15,396 nucleotides of DNA from Bacteroides ovatus (GTDB lineage: Bacteria > Bacteroidota > Bacteroidia > Bacteroidales > Bacteroidaceae): the NCBI GenBank assembly GCA_030844565.1, contig JAUUNK010000114.1, positions 1 through 15,396 on the forward strand, read 5' to 3'. Positions 1-8,531 of the stretch are shown here, piece by piece. The number at the start of each line of letters is the position of its first letter. Position 1 is the first letter of the stretch. The position numbers were made by a program, and so were the translations under genes. Under the pieces are notes generated by a model, which searched no databases, was not told where the DNA came from, and worked only from the letters and a program-made list of their open reading frames with translations.

Positions 1-137
1 ACTACCCCATGATACCCTATCTCTTATCTGCGTTAAATTAATTCTTTCCATTTTCTTATCTTTTTAATTAATAACTTGGTATTTCTTGGATGAAATAACA
101 ACTTTTAGATAAGAAATGTTTTGAATTATCCGGCAGA
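1..137. other. Non-coding tail after rfbB
   Basis: This is the AT-rich region downstream of the last gene of the run. It holds no credible open reading frame in the part visible here. Short self-complementary pieces occur near 80-118 (for example atttctt matched by aagaaat), but no strong GC stem followed by a T-run is seen, so I do not call a terminator. The transcript of the locus probably ends here or just beyond the left edge of the window. Confidence 0.5.
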
Positions 138-1220
138 TTAGCGTCCCTGATACATTTCTTCGTAATATTTCTGGTAGTCGCCGGAAGTTATGTTATCCAT
201 CCATGCCTGATTGTCGAGATACCAGCGTACTGTCTTCTCTATTCCTTCTTCGAACTGAAGGCTCGGTTGCCAACCCAACTCGTTTTTTAATTTAGTGGAG
301 TCGATGGCGTAGCGCAGGTCATGCCCTTTGCGGTCGGTCACGTAAGTGATAAGCCCTTCCGAAGTTCCTTCGGGGTTGCCCAGCAGGCGGTCCACCGTCT
401 TTATGATTACTTTTATAAGGTCGATGTTTTTCCATTCGTTGAATCCGCCGATGTTGTAAGTGCCGGCAGTCTTGCCTTGGTGGAAGATGATGTCGATGGC
501 ACGAGCATGGTCTACCACATATAACCAGTCGCGCACGTTCTCACCCTTGCCGTAAACAGGAAGCGGTTTGCCGTGGCGGATGTTGTTAATGAAAAGGGGG
601 ATTAGTTTCTCGGGAAACTGATAGGGACCATAGTTGTTGGAACAGTTGGTCACAAGCGTGGGCATGCCGTAAGTGTCATGGAAAGCCCTTACGAAGTGGT
701 CGCTGCCCGCCTTGCTGGCGGAATAGGGACTATGGGGCTGGTATTTGGTATGTTCAGTAAAAAAAGTACCGTCGAACTCAAGGGCACCATACACTTCATC
801 GGTAGAGATGTGATAAAAGCGCTTGCCTTCATAGCCCTTCTCCGAAGATTCCCAGCTCAGCTTGGCAGCTTGCAACAGGGAAAGCGTTCCCATCACATTG
901 GTGCGGGCAAAAGTAAAAGGGTCTTTGATACTACGGTCCACATGGCTTTCAGCAGCCAGGTGGATGACACCGTCGATGGGATACGTGCGGAAAAGCTCCA
1001 TCATCCGGTCGAAATCGCAAATGCCGGCTTTCACAAAAGTATAATTGGGGGCATCTTCTATATCCTTCAGATTTGCCAGGTTGCCGGCGTATGTCAGTTT
1101 ATCCAGATTGATAATATGATAGTCCGGATACTTGGTTACAAACAATCTCACAACGTGGCTACCGATAAAACCGGCTCCACCGGTAATCATAATACTTCTT
1201 TTAAATTCCATTGTCTTCAC
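138..1220 (-). CDS. rfbB: dTDP-glucose 4,6-dehydratase (RmlB)
   Basis: This is the second enzyme of dTDP-L-rhamnose synthesis. It converts dTDP-glucose to dTDP-4-keto-6-deoxyglucose in the cytoplasm, using bound NAD. The 360-residue protein is an extended short-chain dehydrogenase of normal length for the family. The Rossmann motif GGAGFIG is at residues 14-20, the RmlB signature STDEVYG at 139-145 supplies the catalytic Asp141-Glu142, and the YxxxK pair is Tyr166/Lys170 in YSASK. The first ATG is used; a second ATG three codons in (1211) would also fit, because the Rossmann strand begins soon after it. It starts 9 bases after the stop of rfbD and is the last gene of the run. Its GC content is clearly higher than that of the glycosyltransferase genes. 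The call is firm. Confidence 0.97.
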   Translation of the reverse strand: MKTMEFKRSIMITGGAGFIGSHVVRLFVTKYPDYHIINLDKLTYAGNLANLKDIEDAPNYTFVKAGICDFDRMMELFRTYPIDGVIHLAAESHVDRSIKDPFTFARTNVMGTLSLLQAAKLSWESSEKGYEGKRFYHISTDEVYGALEFDGTFFTEHTKYQPHSPYSASKAGSDHFVRAFHDTYGMPTLVTNCSNNYGPYQFPEKLIPLFINNIRHGKPLPVYGKGENVRDWLYVVDHARAIDIIFHQGKTAGTYNIGGFNEWKNIDLIKVIIKTVDRLLGNPEGTSEGLITYVTDRKGHDLRYAIDSTKLKNELGWQPSLQFEEGIEKTVRWYLDNQAWMDNITSGDYQKYYEEMYQGR

Positions 1221-1229
1221 TTGTAGGGT

Positions 1230-2099
1230 TTACAATTCGTTTTCTTTTTCTTTCAGCTCAGCGATACATTTTTGCAGGGAGTCTCTCCAATAAGGCACGT
1301 CTATACCAAAGGTTTCCTTCACTTTAGTTTTGTCCAGTACTGAGAAGTGGGGACGGCGTACTTTACTTGGAAACTCATCGCTATGGCAGGGCTGGATATT
1401 ACAGTGGGTTCCGCTAAGTTGAGCAATCTCTTTAGCAAAATCATACCAGGAGCAAACGCCTTCGTTGCTGAAATGGTAGATGCCCTGAGAATCAAGCCGA
1501 CGTTCTTCGATCACCTTATATATAAGGGTTGCCAAATCCCAGGCATAAGTCGGAGTACCCACCTGGTCGAAGACAACTTTCAGAGAGTCGCGTTCGGCGG
1601 TCAGACGGCGCATAGTTTTTACGAAATTGTTGCCAAAAGAAGAATAGAGCCAAGCGGTACGGAAAATCAAATGCTTGCAGCCGCTACGCCGAATAGCCTC
1701 TTCACCTGCCAACTTGGTCTTTCCGTATACACCCAGAGGATTCGTTTCCCAATCTTCCCGACAAGGGACATTCCGATCTCCCTGAAAAACGTAGTCGGTA
1801 GAAATATGAATCAGCGTGGCATCCACTTCCCGGGCAGTAATAGCCAAATTCTCCGCAGCTTTATTGTTCAGTAAGTCGGCAGTAGCTTCGTCGTTTTCGG
1901 CTTTCTCCACATTGGTGTAGGCGGCACAATTCACCAAGACATTTATACCTTTATCGGCAATCATTTTGCGGACGGCATCTAAATCCGTGATGTCCAGTTC
2001 GGCCACATCGGTAAAGATGTAACGGTCGCCACTCGCCGAAGAAACACGGCGCATCTCATTTCCCAACTGACCGTTGGAGCCAGTCACTAATATATTCAT
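1230..2099 (-). CDS. rfbD: dTDP-4-dehydrorhamnose reductase (RmlD)
   Basis: This is the last step of dTDP-L-rhamnose synthesis: NAD(P)H-dependent reduction of dTDP-4-keto-L-rhamnose. The 289-residue protein has the short N-terminal nucleotide-binding motif GSNGQLG at residues 7-13, STDYVF at 100-105 and the catalytic YxxxK as Tyr125/Lys129 in YGKTK, all in the places expected for RmlD. Its ATG overlaps the TGA of rfbC by 4 bases (2096-2099), which implies translational coupling. The whole gene is intact and of normal length. It sits between rfbC and rfbB in a complete rhamnose block. Confidence 0.96.
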   Translation of the reverse strand: MNILVTGSNGQLGNEMRRVSSASGDRYIFTDVAELDITDLDAVRKMIADKGINVLVNCAAYTNVEKAENDEATADLLNNKAAENLAITAREVDATLIHISTDYVFQGDRNVPCREDWETNPLGVYGKTKLAGEEAIRRSGCKHLIFRTAWLYSSFGNNFVKTMRRLTAERDSLKVVFDQVGTPTYAWDLATLIYKVIEERRLDSQGIYHFSNEGVCSWYDFAKEIAQLSGTHCNIQPCHSDEFPSKVRRPHFSVLDKTKVKETFGIDVPYWRDSLQKCIAELKEKENEL

Positions 2100-2680
2100 A
2101 TCGATTCTGTTTTGTATAAATCATCGGAATAATCAAAGTCAAGCACGCTCTCTTTCAGGCAGGCACGACCCAGGTCTTTTTCCGACAGAATAACTTTCTC
2201 TACGGGAATCTTCCAATCAATACCCAGGTCGGCATCCAACAATTGAATACCTCCTTCGCTCTTAGGGGCATAGAAAGCATCGCATTTATATTGAAAAACA
2301 GCCTCCTCGCTCAATACGGCAAAACCATGTGCAAACCCTTTCGGGATAAAGAATTGAAGGTGGTTCTCCTCGGAAAGCTCCACTGCTACATGCTTGCCGA
2401 AAGTAGGGCTACCCTTGCGGATGTCCACTGCCACATCCAGCACTTTCCCTCTTACACAACGCACTAGTTTGCTTTGCGTGCAAGGCATCTTTTGGTAATG
2501 AAGCCCACGCATCACTCCGTAAGAGGATTTACTTTCATTATCCTGCACAAACCGGATGGGGCGGACCTTCTCATTAAATTCTTTCTGGGAAAAACTTTCA
2601 AAGAAATAGCCGCGGGCATCTTCAAAAATACGGGGGCGCAGGACGACGACTCCCTGGATAGATGTTTCTATTATTTCCAT
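2096..2680 (-). CDS. rfbC: dTDP-4-dehydrorhamnose 3,5-epimerase (RmlC)
   Basis: This cofactor-free cupin enzyme epimerises C3 and C5 of dTDP-4-keto-6-deoxyglucose, the third step of the rhamnose pathway. The 194-residue protein carries the family landmarks: GLHYQ at residues 59-63 with the catalytic His61, Lys71 in SKLVRC, the PKGFAHGF stretch at 113-120, and Tyr131 in QYKCDAFY, which fits the position of the acid residue. It is of normal length and intact. It follows rfbA after 37 bases, and its stop overlaps the start of rfbD by 4 bases. The short acidic C-terminal tail after residue 180 is not expected to matter for catalysis. Confidence 0.96.
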   Translation of the reverse strand: MEIIETSIQGVVVLRPRIFEDARGYFFESFSQKEFNEKVRPIRFVQDNESKSSYGVMRGLHYQKMPCTQSKLVRCVRGKVLDVAVDIRKGSPTFGKHVAVELSEENHLQFFIPKGFAHGFAVLSEEAVFQYKCDAFYAPKSEGGIQLLDADLGIDWKIPVEKVILSEKDLGRACLKESVLDFDYSDDLYKTESI

Positions 2681-2717
2681 ATATCTTTTCTTTCTTCTTT
2701 TCTAAACTTAAATAGAC

Positions 2718-3605
2718 TCACTGCAAGCGCAATTCATCAATCACTTTCAGCAAATATTGTCCATACTGGTTTTTCAACATCGGCTTAGCCAGTTCCCGCA
2801 TCTTATCGGGCGTTATCCATCCCTGGCGCAAGGCAATGCCTTCGAGACAAGCCACTTTCAATCCTTGTCTCTTCTCGATGACTTCTATAAAAGTGGAAGC
2901 CTCCGAAAGGGAATCATGCGTGCCTGTATCCAGCCATGCAAAGCCTCTTCCCAATGTCTGGACTTTCAACTCCTTATCTTGCAGAAACACTTGGTTGACT
3001 GTGGTTATCTCCAGTTCTCCCCGGGGAGACGGCTCGATAGTATGAGCTACATCTACTACCTTATTCGGATAGAAATAAAGCCCCACCACAGCATAATTGG
3101 ACTTAGGATGCTCGGGCTTCTCTTCAATGCTCAAACAGTTCCCCTCTTTATCGAACTCTGCCACCCCATATCGCTCCGGATCGCTCACCCAATAACCGAA
3201 GACAGTGGCTTTCTGCTCTTCCTCCGCCGTACGCACAGCTTCCTTTAGCATACGTGTGAAGCTCTGACCATAGAATATATTATCCCCCAGCACCAGGCAA
3301 ACGGAGTCATCTCCTATAAATTCTTTTCCAATAATGAATGCCTGTGCCAGTCCGTCGGGAGAGGGCTGCTCGGCATACTCAAACGTTACTCCGTAGTCGC
3401 TGCCATCTCCCAACAGGCGTTTGAAACCGGGGAGGTCGTATGGAGTAGAAATAATCAATATCTCCCGGATACCTGCCAACATCAGGACGGAAACGGGATA
3501 GTAAATCATCGGTTTGTCGAAGATGGGAAGCAATTGCTTGCTCACACCTTTGGTGATGGGATAGAGACGGGTGCCGCTACCACCGGCTAGTACGATACCT
3601 TTCAT
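2718..3605 (-). CDS. rfbA: Glucose-1-phosphate thymidylyltransferase (RmlA)
   Basis: This is the first enzyme of dTDP-L-rhamnose synthesis. It joins glucose-1-phosphate and dTTP to give dTDP-glucose and is normally feedback-inhibited by dTDP-rhamnose. The 295-residue protein opens with the nucleotidyltransferase signature: GGSGTRLYP at residues 8-16, then the KQLLPIFDKPMIYYP region at 23-37. The substrate loop PSPDGLAQAF is at 81-90 and the metal-binding Asp108 lies in LGDN. Length and N-terminus match the RmlA short form. It begins 32 bases after the YjbH-like gene and opens the four-gene rhamnose block. The sharp rise in GC content also begins here. Confidence 0.97.
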   Translation of the reverse strand: MKGIVLAGGSGTRLYPITKGVSKQLLPIFDKPMIYYPVSVLMLAGIREILIISTPYDLPGFKRLLGDGSDYGVTFEYAEQPSPDGLAQAFIIGKEFIGDDSVCLVLGDNIFYGQSFTRMLKEAVRTAEEEQKATVFGYWVSDPERYGVAEFDKEGNCLSIEEKPEHPKSNYAVVGLYFYPNKVVDVAHTIEPSPRGELEITTVNQVFLQDKELKVQTLGRGFAWLDTGTHDSLSEASTFIEVIEKRQGLKVACLEGIALRQGWITPDKMRELAKPMLKNQYGQYLLKVIDELRLQ

Positions 3606-3637
3606 AATTGTAGGAATATTTAAAAGGAAGTAATAAA

Positions 3638-4426
3638 TTATTTCAGATGGACTTTAAAGTAGATTCCTGCGGAGAGATGTTTGAAATCATTCAATTCTCC
3701 GATTAGGTTGATATGGTCTTTCCAGATGGAATATCCTAATCCCATATTTACTGTACGGGAATCATATTCTGCCATGAGATTTACACCATTTAATGCTTTT
3801 CGTAAAAAAGAACCGGAGGGAAGGGAGAGTTGGAAGTTAGCGCCAAAAGCGGGACCATTCAGGTGGTAGTCCATTCGTTTATTGTATACATAAGCGGCAT
3901 GAATTCCTAGATTTCCAATTCTCTGCCATGTGACATGTTTAGTAAGAGCAAAATAATATCGATTCCAATATCCATTCTCTGTTTCATTTTTGGAAGAAAG
4001 CGCTCCTCCCTCCCACATTTTAGTTAATGCATCATTTGCCCCCACTACTACCGCAGGTATATATTTAACAAATTGTCCTTCTTTAAGAAGACGTAATCTT
4101 ACAGAGAACTGTCTATCTTGATTCACAAATTTTCCCCAAGTTTGTTTAGGCCAGAAGTTGCCGGGCACACCCTTATGCAAAGTACACGCATATGCCACTT
4201 CCAAACAAGGAAGAAAAGTGATATTCACATAATAATTATAAGTATCATAAGTCCAATGAGCAGGTGTAGTCCCCTGCTTCAAGAAACCTGCCCCTGCCAT
4301 AAAAGTCTTATCACGTTGCATATCTGCCGTTGGCATGTGTAATAATCCTGTAGTTCCATAAGGAAACTGAGCATAGATACACAAGCTAGTAAACAAAAAG
4401 CTTAAAATCAAACAAGCTTTTTTCAT
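3638..4426 (-). CDS. YjbH-like outer-membrane protein
   Basis: This is a secreted protein of the YjbH/DUF940 type, a family of outer-membrane barrel proteins tied to exopolysaccharide production in Gram-negative bacteria. Its exact biochemical role is unknown. I chose the internal ATG at 4426 over the longer start at 4453: from 4426 the protein opens with a classic signal peptide (two Lys, then a hydrophobic stretch, ending CIYAQ), and it starts 7 bases after the stop of the upstream glycosyltransferase instead of overlapping it. Mature residues begin FPYGTTGLLHMPTA, the glycine-rich opening typical of YjbH proteins. The remaining roughly 240 residues show alternating polar and aromatic strands, as expected of a beta-barrel. 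At about 262 residues it is shorter than enterobacterial YjbH. A role in export or surface attachment of the polysaccharide is inferred from context. Confidence 0.75.
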   Translation of the reverse strand: MKKACLILSFLFTSLCIYAQFPYGTTGLLHMPTADMQRDKTFMAGAGFLKQGTTPAHWTYDTYNYYVNITFLPCLEVAYACTLHKGVPGNFWPKQTWGKFVNQDRQFSVRLRLLKEGQFVKYIPAVVVGANDALTKMWEGGALSSKNETENGYWNRYYFALTKHVTWQRIGNLGIHAAYVYNKRMDYHLNGPAFGANFQLSLPSGSFLRKALNGVNLMAEYDSRTVNMGLGYSIWKDHINLIGELNDFKHLSAGIYFKVHLK

Positions 4427-4433
4427 ACAGGCA

Positions 4434-5261
4434 TTACTTACTTTTATAACCAAGTTCTATCAAAAGCCTTCGATTAAAGTTCCTACGTTCCCTATCGAAA
4501 ACCCAGCCCCACTTATTAAAATACTTTATCATATTCTGCATGTGTATTTTAAGCATCTTCTTACTTTTATACGAAGCAGCACGATGTGCATGGATAATGG
4601 TTACTTTCGGCCAAAACATAGTCTTATAATAGCGGTGCATCCTCCTAGTTATATCAATATCCTCCGGATACATAAAAAAACGTTCATCAAATAACCCTAC
4701 TTTTTGAAATGCAGATATTCGGAAAAACATAAAACATCCCATGTGATAAGGCACATTCATTGGGTTTTGATGGTCATTAAACTGCAAAAGATAACGATAA
4801 TTCATCCTCTCTACCATACTTTTAGGTAAGAAACGACGAAAAACCAAATTAGCAGGAGTCGGCAATAAACGACATACATATTGTAGTTCGCCATTTGGAT
4901 AAGTAACATTAGGAATTACCTGAGCCACGTCCTCATTCGTATCCATATAATTAGAGAGAGCTTCTATTACTCCTCCATCGAAATATACATCCGAGTTGAT
5001 AACCAGATGATAACGTATATTATCTGCTAAAGCTCTTCGGATTGCAATATTGTGCGCAGCCCCATATCCGATATTTGCTTGGTTAAAAACATAACAAACT
5101 CTATCTAAATTCTGGCATAAAGAACGCAAATCATCACTTGGAGAATTATCACTGATATAAATTGTAGTTATAGGGCTTTTTTGAAGAGAAAAAATGCATT
5201 TTTTTAATTCCTCAGGATCAGTCTTATAAGTAACAATAGACGCGGTAATCAAATCTTTCAT
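4434..5261 (-). CDS. Family 2 glycosyltransferase, WbbL-like (candidate rhamnosyltransferase)
   Basis: This cytoplasmic GT-A glycosyltransferase adds one sugar to a lipid-linked repeat unit. The 275-residue protein shows SIVTYKT at 8-14, the nucleotide-sugar region ISDNS at 36-40, NQANIGYGAAHN at 60-71, the DxD-like NSD at 89-91, the acceptor-side region MGCFMFF at 174-180, and FDERFFMYPEDID at 191-203, where the Glu-Asp pair is typical of the WbbL branch. WbbL proteins are often rhamnosyltransferases, and the rfbACDB block downstream would provide dTDP-L-rhamnose, so that donor is a reasonable inference but not shown. The gene follows the epimerase by 4 bases. The basic C-terminal region (after about residue 225) could lie against the inner membrane. 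Confidence 0.88.
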   Translation of the reverse strand: MKDLITASIVTYKTDPEELKKCIFSLQKSPITTIYISDNSPSDDLRSLCQNLDRVCYVFNQANIGYGAAHNIAIRRALADNIRYHLVINSDVYFDGGVIEALSNYMDTNEDVAQVIPNVTYPNGELQYVCRLLPTPANLVFRRFLPKSMVERMNYRYLLQFNDHQNPMNVPYHMGCFMFFRISAFQKVGLFDERFFMYPEDIDITRRMHRYYKTMFWPKVTIIHAHRAASYKSKKMLKIHMQNMIKYFNKWGWVFDRERRNFNRRLLIELGYKSK

Positions 5262-5265
5262 TATT

Positions 5266-6237
5266 TTATCTCAAATATTGGTTATCGTTATCAGCAAACC
5301 AATCTTTTATTGCCTCTTCAAAGGTATATTTAAACTTATAATTGGTTTGTGCGAGCTTTGCTCCGGAAATGTTAGTAGAAATCATTAATTTCTTCACACG
5401 TGCCGGATGAATTCCTAGCTTTTTACCTCCAACAGGACCTATCATAACTGCAATACTCTTCAACAAAATACCGTTTACTTTAAAGATATGCCTTTTAAGC
5501 CCGGTAGACTTTTTCATCGTCTCTACAATTTGTTCAATGGTAAAGGCCGGTTCAAACGTACAATTAAATATTTCGCATGTGCCAGGGGCATCAGTATCCA
5601 TCCGATAGAGAGCAAAACGAACTAATTCTTTAACATAAATACATGCCTTAATAGTATCTTTACGACCAGGATAAAAGAACTCATATTTCCTTATTCCCCA
5701 ATAAAGGCGCGTAAAATTGCCATTTTCTCCTTTACCAAAAACCACTCCGGGACGCAGTATAATCAAGCTACGCTCTTTATTTTTAGCCTGCCAAATTTGG
5801 TGTATTTTTTCCGCCACCAATTTCGAAATACCATAGGGAGTATTAGGAGTGGGCAACGTGGTTTCTTTCTTTAAATCCTCTGCCGCCCCATAAGGTGCAA
5901 TGGAACTAGTAAATAAAATGCGTTTAATTCCATATTTCTCAGCAAAAGAACAAACATTCTCCGCCCCTCGAATATTGGTTTCAAAATAAGCATAGTCAGG
6001 ATGCCCAGGAGTACGGTGAACTGCTGCAAAATTGAATATCATATCTTCCGAAGAGATTTCTACTCCTTCTAAAGCTATTTCTTTTCGTACATCACAAAAA
6101 ATATAATTGGATTTACCACTATGATCGTTCTTTAATAAGTCTAAATTATAGATAGATGCAGTAGGACTAACCTCAGATATGAGATTAGTCAAGTGGGTTC
6201 CGATAAAACCGGAACCGCCAAAGATAAAATAATTCAT
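5266..6237 (-). CDS. NAD-dependent sugar epimerase/dehydratase
   Basis: This is an extended short-chain dehydrogenase acting on a nucleotide sugar. The 323-residue protein has GGSGFIG at residues 7-13, Asp33 at the end of the second strand (which favours NAD binding), FNFAAVHRTP at 68-77, a Ser-Ser pair at 111-112 and the catalytic Tyr135/Lys139 in YGISK. The general fold is certain, but the substrate is not: it could be a 4-epimerase or a reductase making a precursor for this polysaccharide. It heads a tight group with the WbbL-like glycosyltransferase and the YjbH-like gene. It is preceded by 464 bases without a gene, so it may have its own promoter. Confidence 0.88.
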   Translation of the reverse strand: MNYFIFGGSGFIGTHLTNLISEVSPTASIYNLDLLKNDHSGKSNYIFCDVRKEIALEGVEISSEDMIFNFAAVHRTPGHPDYAYFETNIRGAENVCSFAEKYGIKRILFTSSIAPYGAAEDLKKETTLPTPNTPYGISKLVAEKIHQIWQAKNKERSLIILRPGVVFGKGENGNFTRLYWGIRKYEFFYPGRKDTIKACIYVKELVRFALYRMDTDAPGTCEIFNCTFEPAFTIEQIVETMKKSTGLKRHIFKVNGILLKSIAVMIGPVGGKKLGIHPARVKKLMISTNISGAKLAQTNYKFKYTFEEAIKDWFADNDNQYLR

Positions 6238-6701
6238 AAACAGATTTTATTTAACAAAAAAAACAAATTACTTTTATATAATATTAATCAAAAGCTTCTC
6301 ATATTAAAAGCCAAACTATCAATAACTCCCTTCAGCGGTTCACCTTAAATAAGTTTGTATTGAATCTCCTTTAGGAATAATACGCAAAATACTTCTCTAT
6401 CTCTATCAACATATTGATTCCCACACTCCAATGTCTTTACCATAATGACAAAATAGTAGTTTCAAAACTCAACTGCAACATAATAAACATAATTGCAACA
6501 CTATAATAAATATTTTAGCATTCCATCACCCTAATTTTACAGTTTCTTTTTACCAATACATACACTTTATAAAACTGATAGCACAATCCTCTTTATATAC
6601 TCAATATTCCTATAATATCTTAATTTTAGACAGAACACTCAATAGTGATAATTTTCAAATATTTTGCAACCAATATGATATAGTAGAAGGCAATCTATTC
6701 T
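6238..6701. other. 464-base AT-rich gap without a gene
   Basis: No credible coding region is visible on either strand. The stretch is strongly AT-rich. An imperfect direct repeat is present: tgcaaca at 6474-6480 and again at 6494-6500, each followed by taataaa. I found no exact match to the Bacteroides promoter consensus (TTTG, then TAnnTTTG) reading toward the epimerase. It separates the radical SAM cassette from the polysaccharide genes downstream. It could hold a promoter, an untranslated leader or a fully decayed gene; I cannot tell which. Confidence 0.45.
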
Positions 6702-8468
6702 TTATAAATCTTTCTTCCATATTATGAGATATTCTTTGTCCAACTGCTTATATATATTAAAAACTCTATCTTCTAAATTGGAATACATAGAATATTCTTG
6801 TTTTTTACTAAGCAAGTACACAATTTCACTGAAGGTAATTTTTCCAGAGCTGAGAAGAAAGACACTTTCTTCTAGTCCCGTCGTCTTAATATATTTCCCT
6901 CTATAGGTATTTCTAAAAAACGCTTCACCATCGGAAACTGGCTCTTTGGTCCTATATGGGACCAAGCCTTGAATACTTTCTAAAGTTAATTGCTTAATTG
7001 AATAGAAACCTACCTCAAAGAGTGCATTGAAATATTTTTCAATAGCTTCAATGTGTTTTAACGTCTCCATCCATTTATCGGCAAGTCCAAAATCACGATA
7101 CAGCTCAAACTTTTGCAACACTCGATTATAAGATAACTCCTCACAAAGTTCGTCCATCTTCTTCGAGATCTCCGATTCAAAAAGCGAATAGAGATGAGAA
7201 ATCTTATACCTACTTAAGCTATCCGTCTCAGAAAACGACATAAAACCATCTAATCCACAGAGTATATTCTTGTCAAGGATTGAAATGCCATAGTGTTCTG
7301 GGCAATTGTACATGGGAGTTCCCACATAGGGCGTGAATATTGAACAACCTACTTCAGCACATCCTGGCGCAATTTCCATAAGCTCAATGGCCAGTTCCAA
7401 AGTCTCGTTGAATGTTTCAAGAGTTTCAAAAGCACCACCTATGATAAAATTGATATAAATTGATGGCACTCCACATTTATAGAGATGTCTAACAACACAC
7501 TTTAATTCATCCACCTTCATGTGTTTTCGATAAGCATCAAGTACCATTTGTGAACCAGATTCGCCACCAAGCTGCACTCTGAGCAATCCTGCCTGAAGCA
7601 TCAATGGAATAAGTTCCAAATGATTATAAAGCACATCAACCCTTGCCTCACAAAACCACCTGATATCACCGCTATATTTATTAATTAAGTGTTGGCATAT
7701 CTTCTTTGTCCTTTCTGAATGTATGACAAAAGTATCATCTAAAAAAGAAAAAAACTTTTGATTACCAAGATGAGATACAATATAGTCAATTTCTTCTATA
7801 ACATCCTCCACTGAGCGTAGTCTCAACAAATTGTTTTTCTTGCTACCCTCAAAGCAGAAGGCACATTGACCAACACAACCTCTTCCTGTGGATATTTGAT
7901 CAAAAATAATATCTGTATCTAAAGAATAGTCACGTCTTCGAGGAAAAGGATATTGCGTTATCTCCGTAGACTGAACTTGTGTATCTGTAGTATGAATCGT
8001 TCCATCTCCTTTACGATAAACTAGCCCTTTTATATCTTTTAAAGCATTTTCATTCCTCCAGTCAATAGAAAGTAATTGTGTGAAAGGCACTTCGCCCTCT
8101 CCAATGATAGCAATGTCTGCTTGTAGAATGCGTCTCAAAGCTAGTTGCGGTGCCCCAGTAACCTGGGGACCGCCAATGATAACGCAAAGAGTGGGATGTG
8201 CTTCCTTAATTTCAAACAGGATTCTTCTAATTACCCATTGATTAAGACAATCCACATAGAAGCCAATAATCTGGCACCCTAAATCACCAATTAAAGCAGT
8301 TAACTGAGTAACAATGGGATCTGAGGAGAGATATTTTTTGATGCGAATCGTAAAGCCATGAGCGTGGGCGTACTCTGCAATGTAGTACTGACCTAATTGT
8401 GGCTCCTTATTGCGCACTCCATAATTAATGTAAGAGGTCGCAATTTGAACCAATAAAGCGTCAATCAT
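6702..8468 (-). CDS. B12-binding radical SAM enzyme with PqqD-like C-terminus
   Basis: This is a cytoplasmic iron-sulfur enzyme expected to use S-adenosylmethionine and a cobalamin cofactor for radical chemistry. Within its 588 residues, residues 1-140 form a B12-binding-type Rossmann domain (LGQYYIAEYAHAHG at 25-38, VIIGGPQVTG at 96-105, IIGEGE at 121-126) without the DxHxxG base-on motif, as is common in this class. The radical SAM core follows, with GRGCVGQCAFC placing Cys198, Cys202 and Cys205 in CxxxCxxC, and GGESGS at 301-306. After a helical region, residues about 533-585 resemble a PqqD-type winged helix (LLSSGKITFSEIVYLL, then a helix and a short hydrophobic strand). Such domains bind leader peptides in many RiPP enzymes. 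It lies 63 bases after an 86-residue small protein. The family is certain. The reaction and substrate are unknown; peptide modification is my inference, and a sugar or lipid substrate is also possible. Confidence 0.9.
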   Translation of the reverse strand: MIDALLVQIATSYINYGVRNKEPQLGQYYIAEYAHAHGFTIRIKKYLSSDPIVTQLTALIGDLGCQIIGFYVDCLNQWVIRRILFEIKEAHPTLCVIIGGPQVTGAPQLALRRILQADIAIIGEGEVPFTQLLSIDWRNENALKDIKGLVYRKGDGTIHTTDTQVQSTEITQYPFPRRRDYSLDTDIIFDQISTGRGCVGQCAFCFEGSKKNNLLRLRSVEDVIEEIDYIVSHLGNQKFFSFLDDTFVIHSERTKKICQHLINKYSGDIRWFCEARVDVLYNHLELIPLMLQAGLLRVQLGGESGSQMVLDAYRKHMKVDELKCVVRHLYKCGVPSIYINFIIGGAFETLETFNETLELAIELMEIAPGCAEVGCSIFTPYVGTPMYNCPEHYGISILDKNILCGLDGFMSFSETDSLSRYKISHLYSLFESEISKKMDELCEELSYNRVLQKFELYRDFGLADKWMETLKHIEAIEKYFNALFEVGFYSIKQLTLESIQGLVPYRTKEPVSDGEAFFRNTYRGKYIKTTGLEESVFLLSSGKITFSEIVYLLSKKQEYSMYSNLEDRVFNIYKQLDKEYLIIWKKDL

Positions 8469-8531
8469 TCTTTTGTTGAATTTATAAACTTCTTCCGTTG
8501 ATCTTAGATTACAATGGATTACGAAAAGACA

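Noticed and set aside
81..118. Inverted atttctt/aagaaat pieces as a terminator for the operon
   Set aside because: The stem is short and AT-only with a long loop, and there is no adjacent T-run, so it does not exceed chance in this AT-rich DNA.
321..1226. Open reading frames on the plus strand opposite rfbB
   Set aside because: They lie antisense to a clear RmlB gene, have no recognisable domains and are explained by the GC-rich codon structure of the opposite strand.
1347..1874. 175-codon plus-strand frame opposite rfbD
   Set aside because: It is the shadow of a well-supported RmlD gene and shows no family motif of its own.
4427..4453. Longer start of the YjbH-like gene at 4453
   Set aside because: The nine extra residues would precede and spoil a clean signal peptide, and would overlap the upstream gene by 20 bases.
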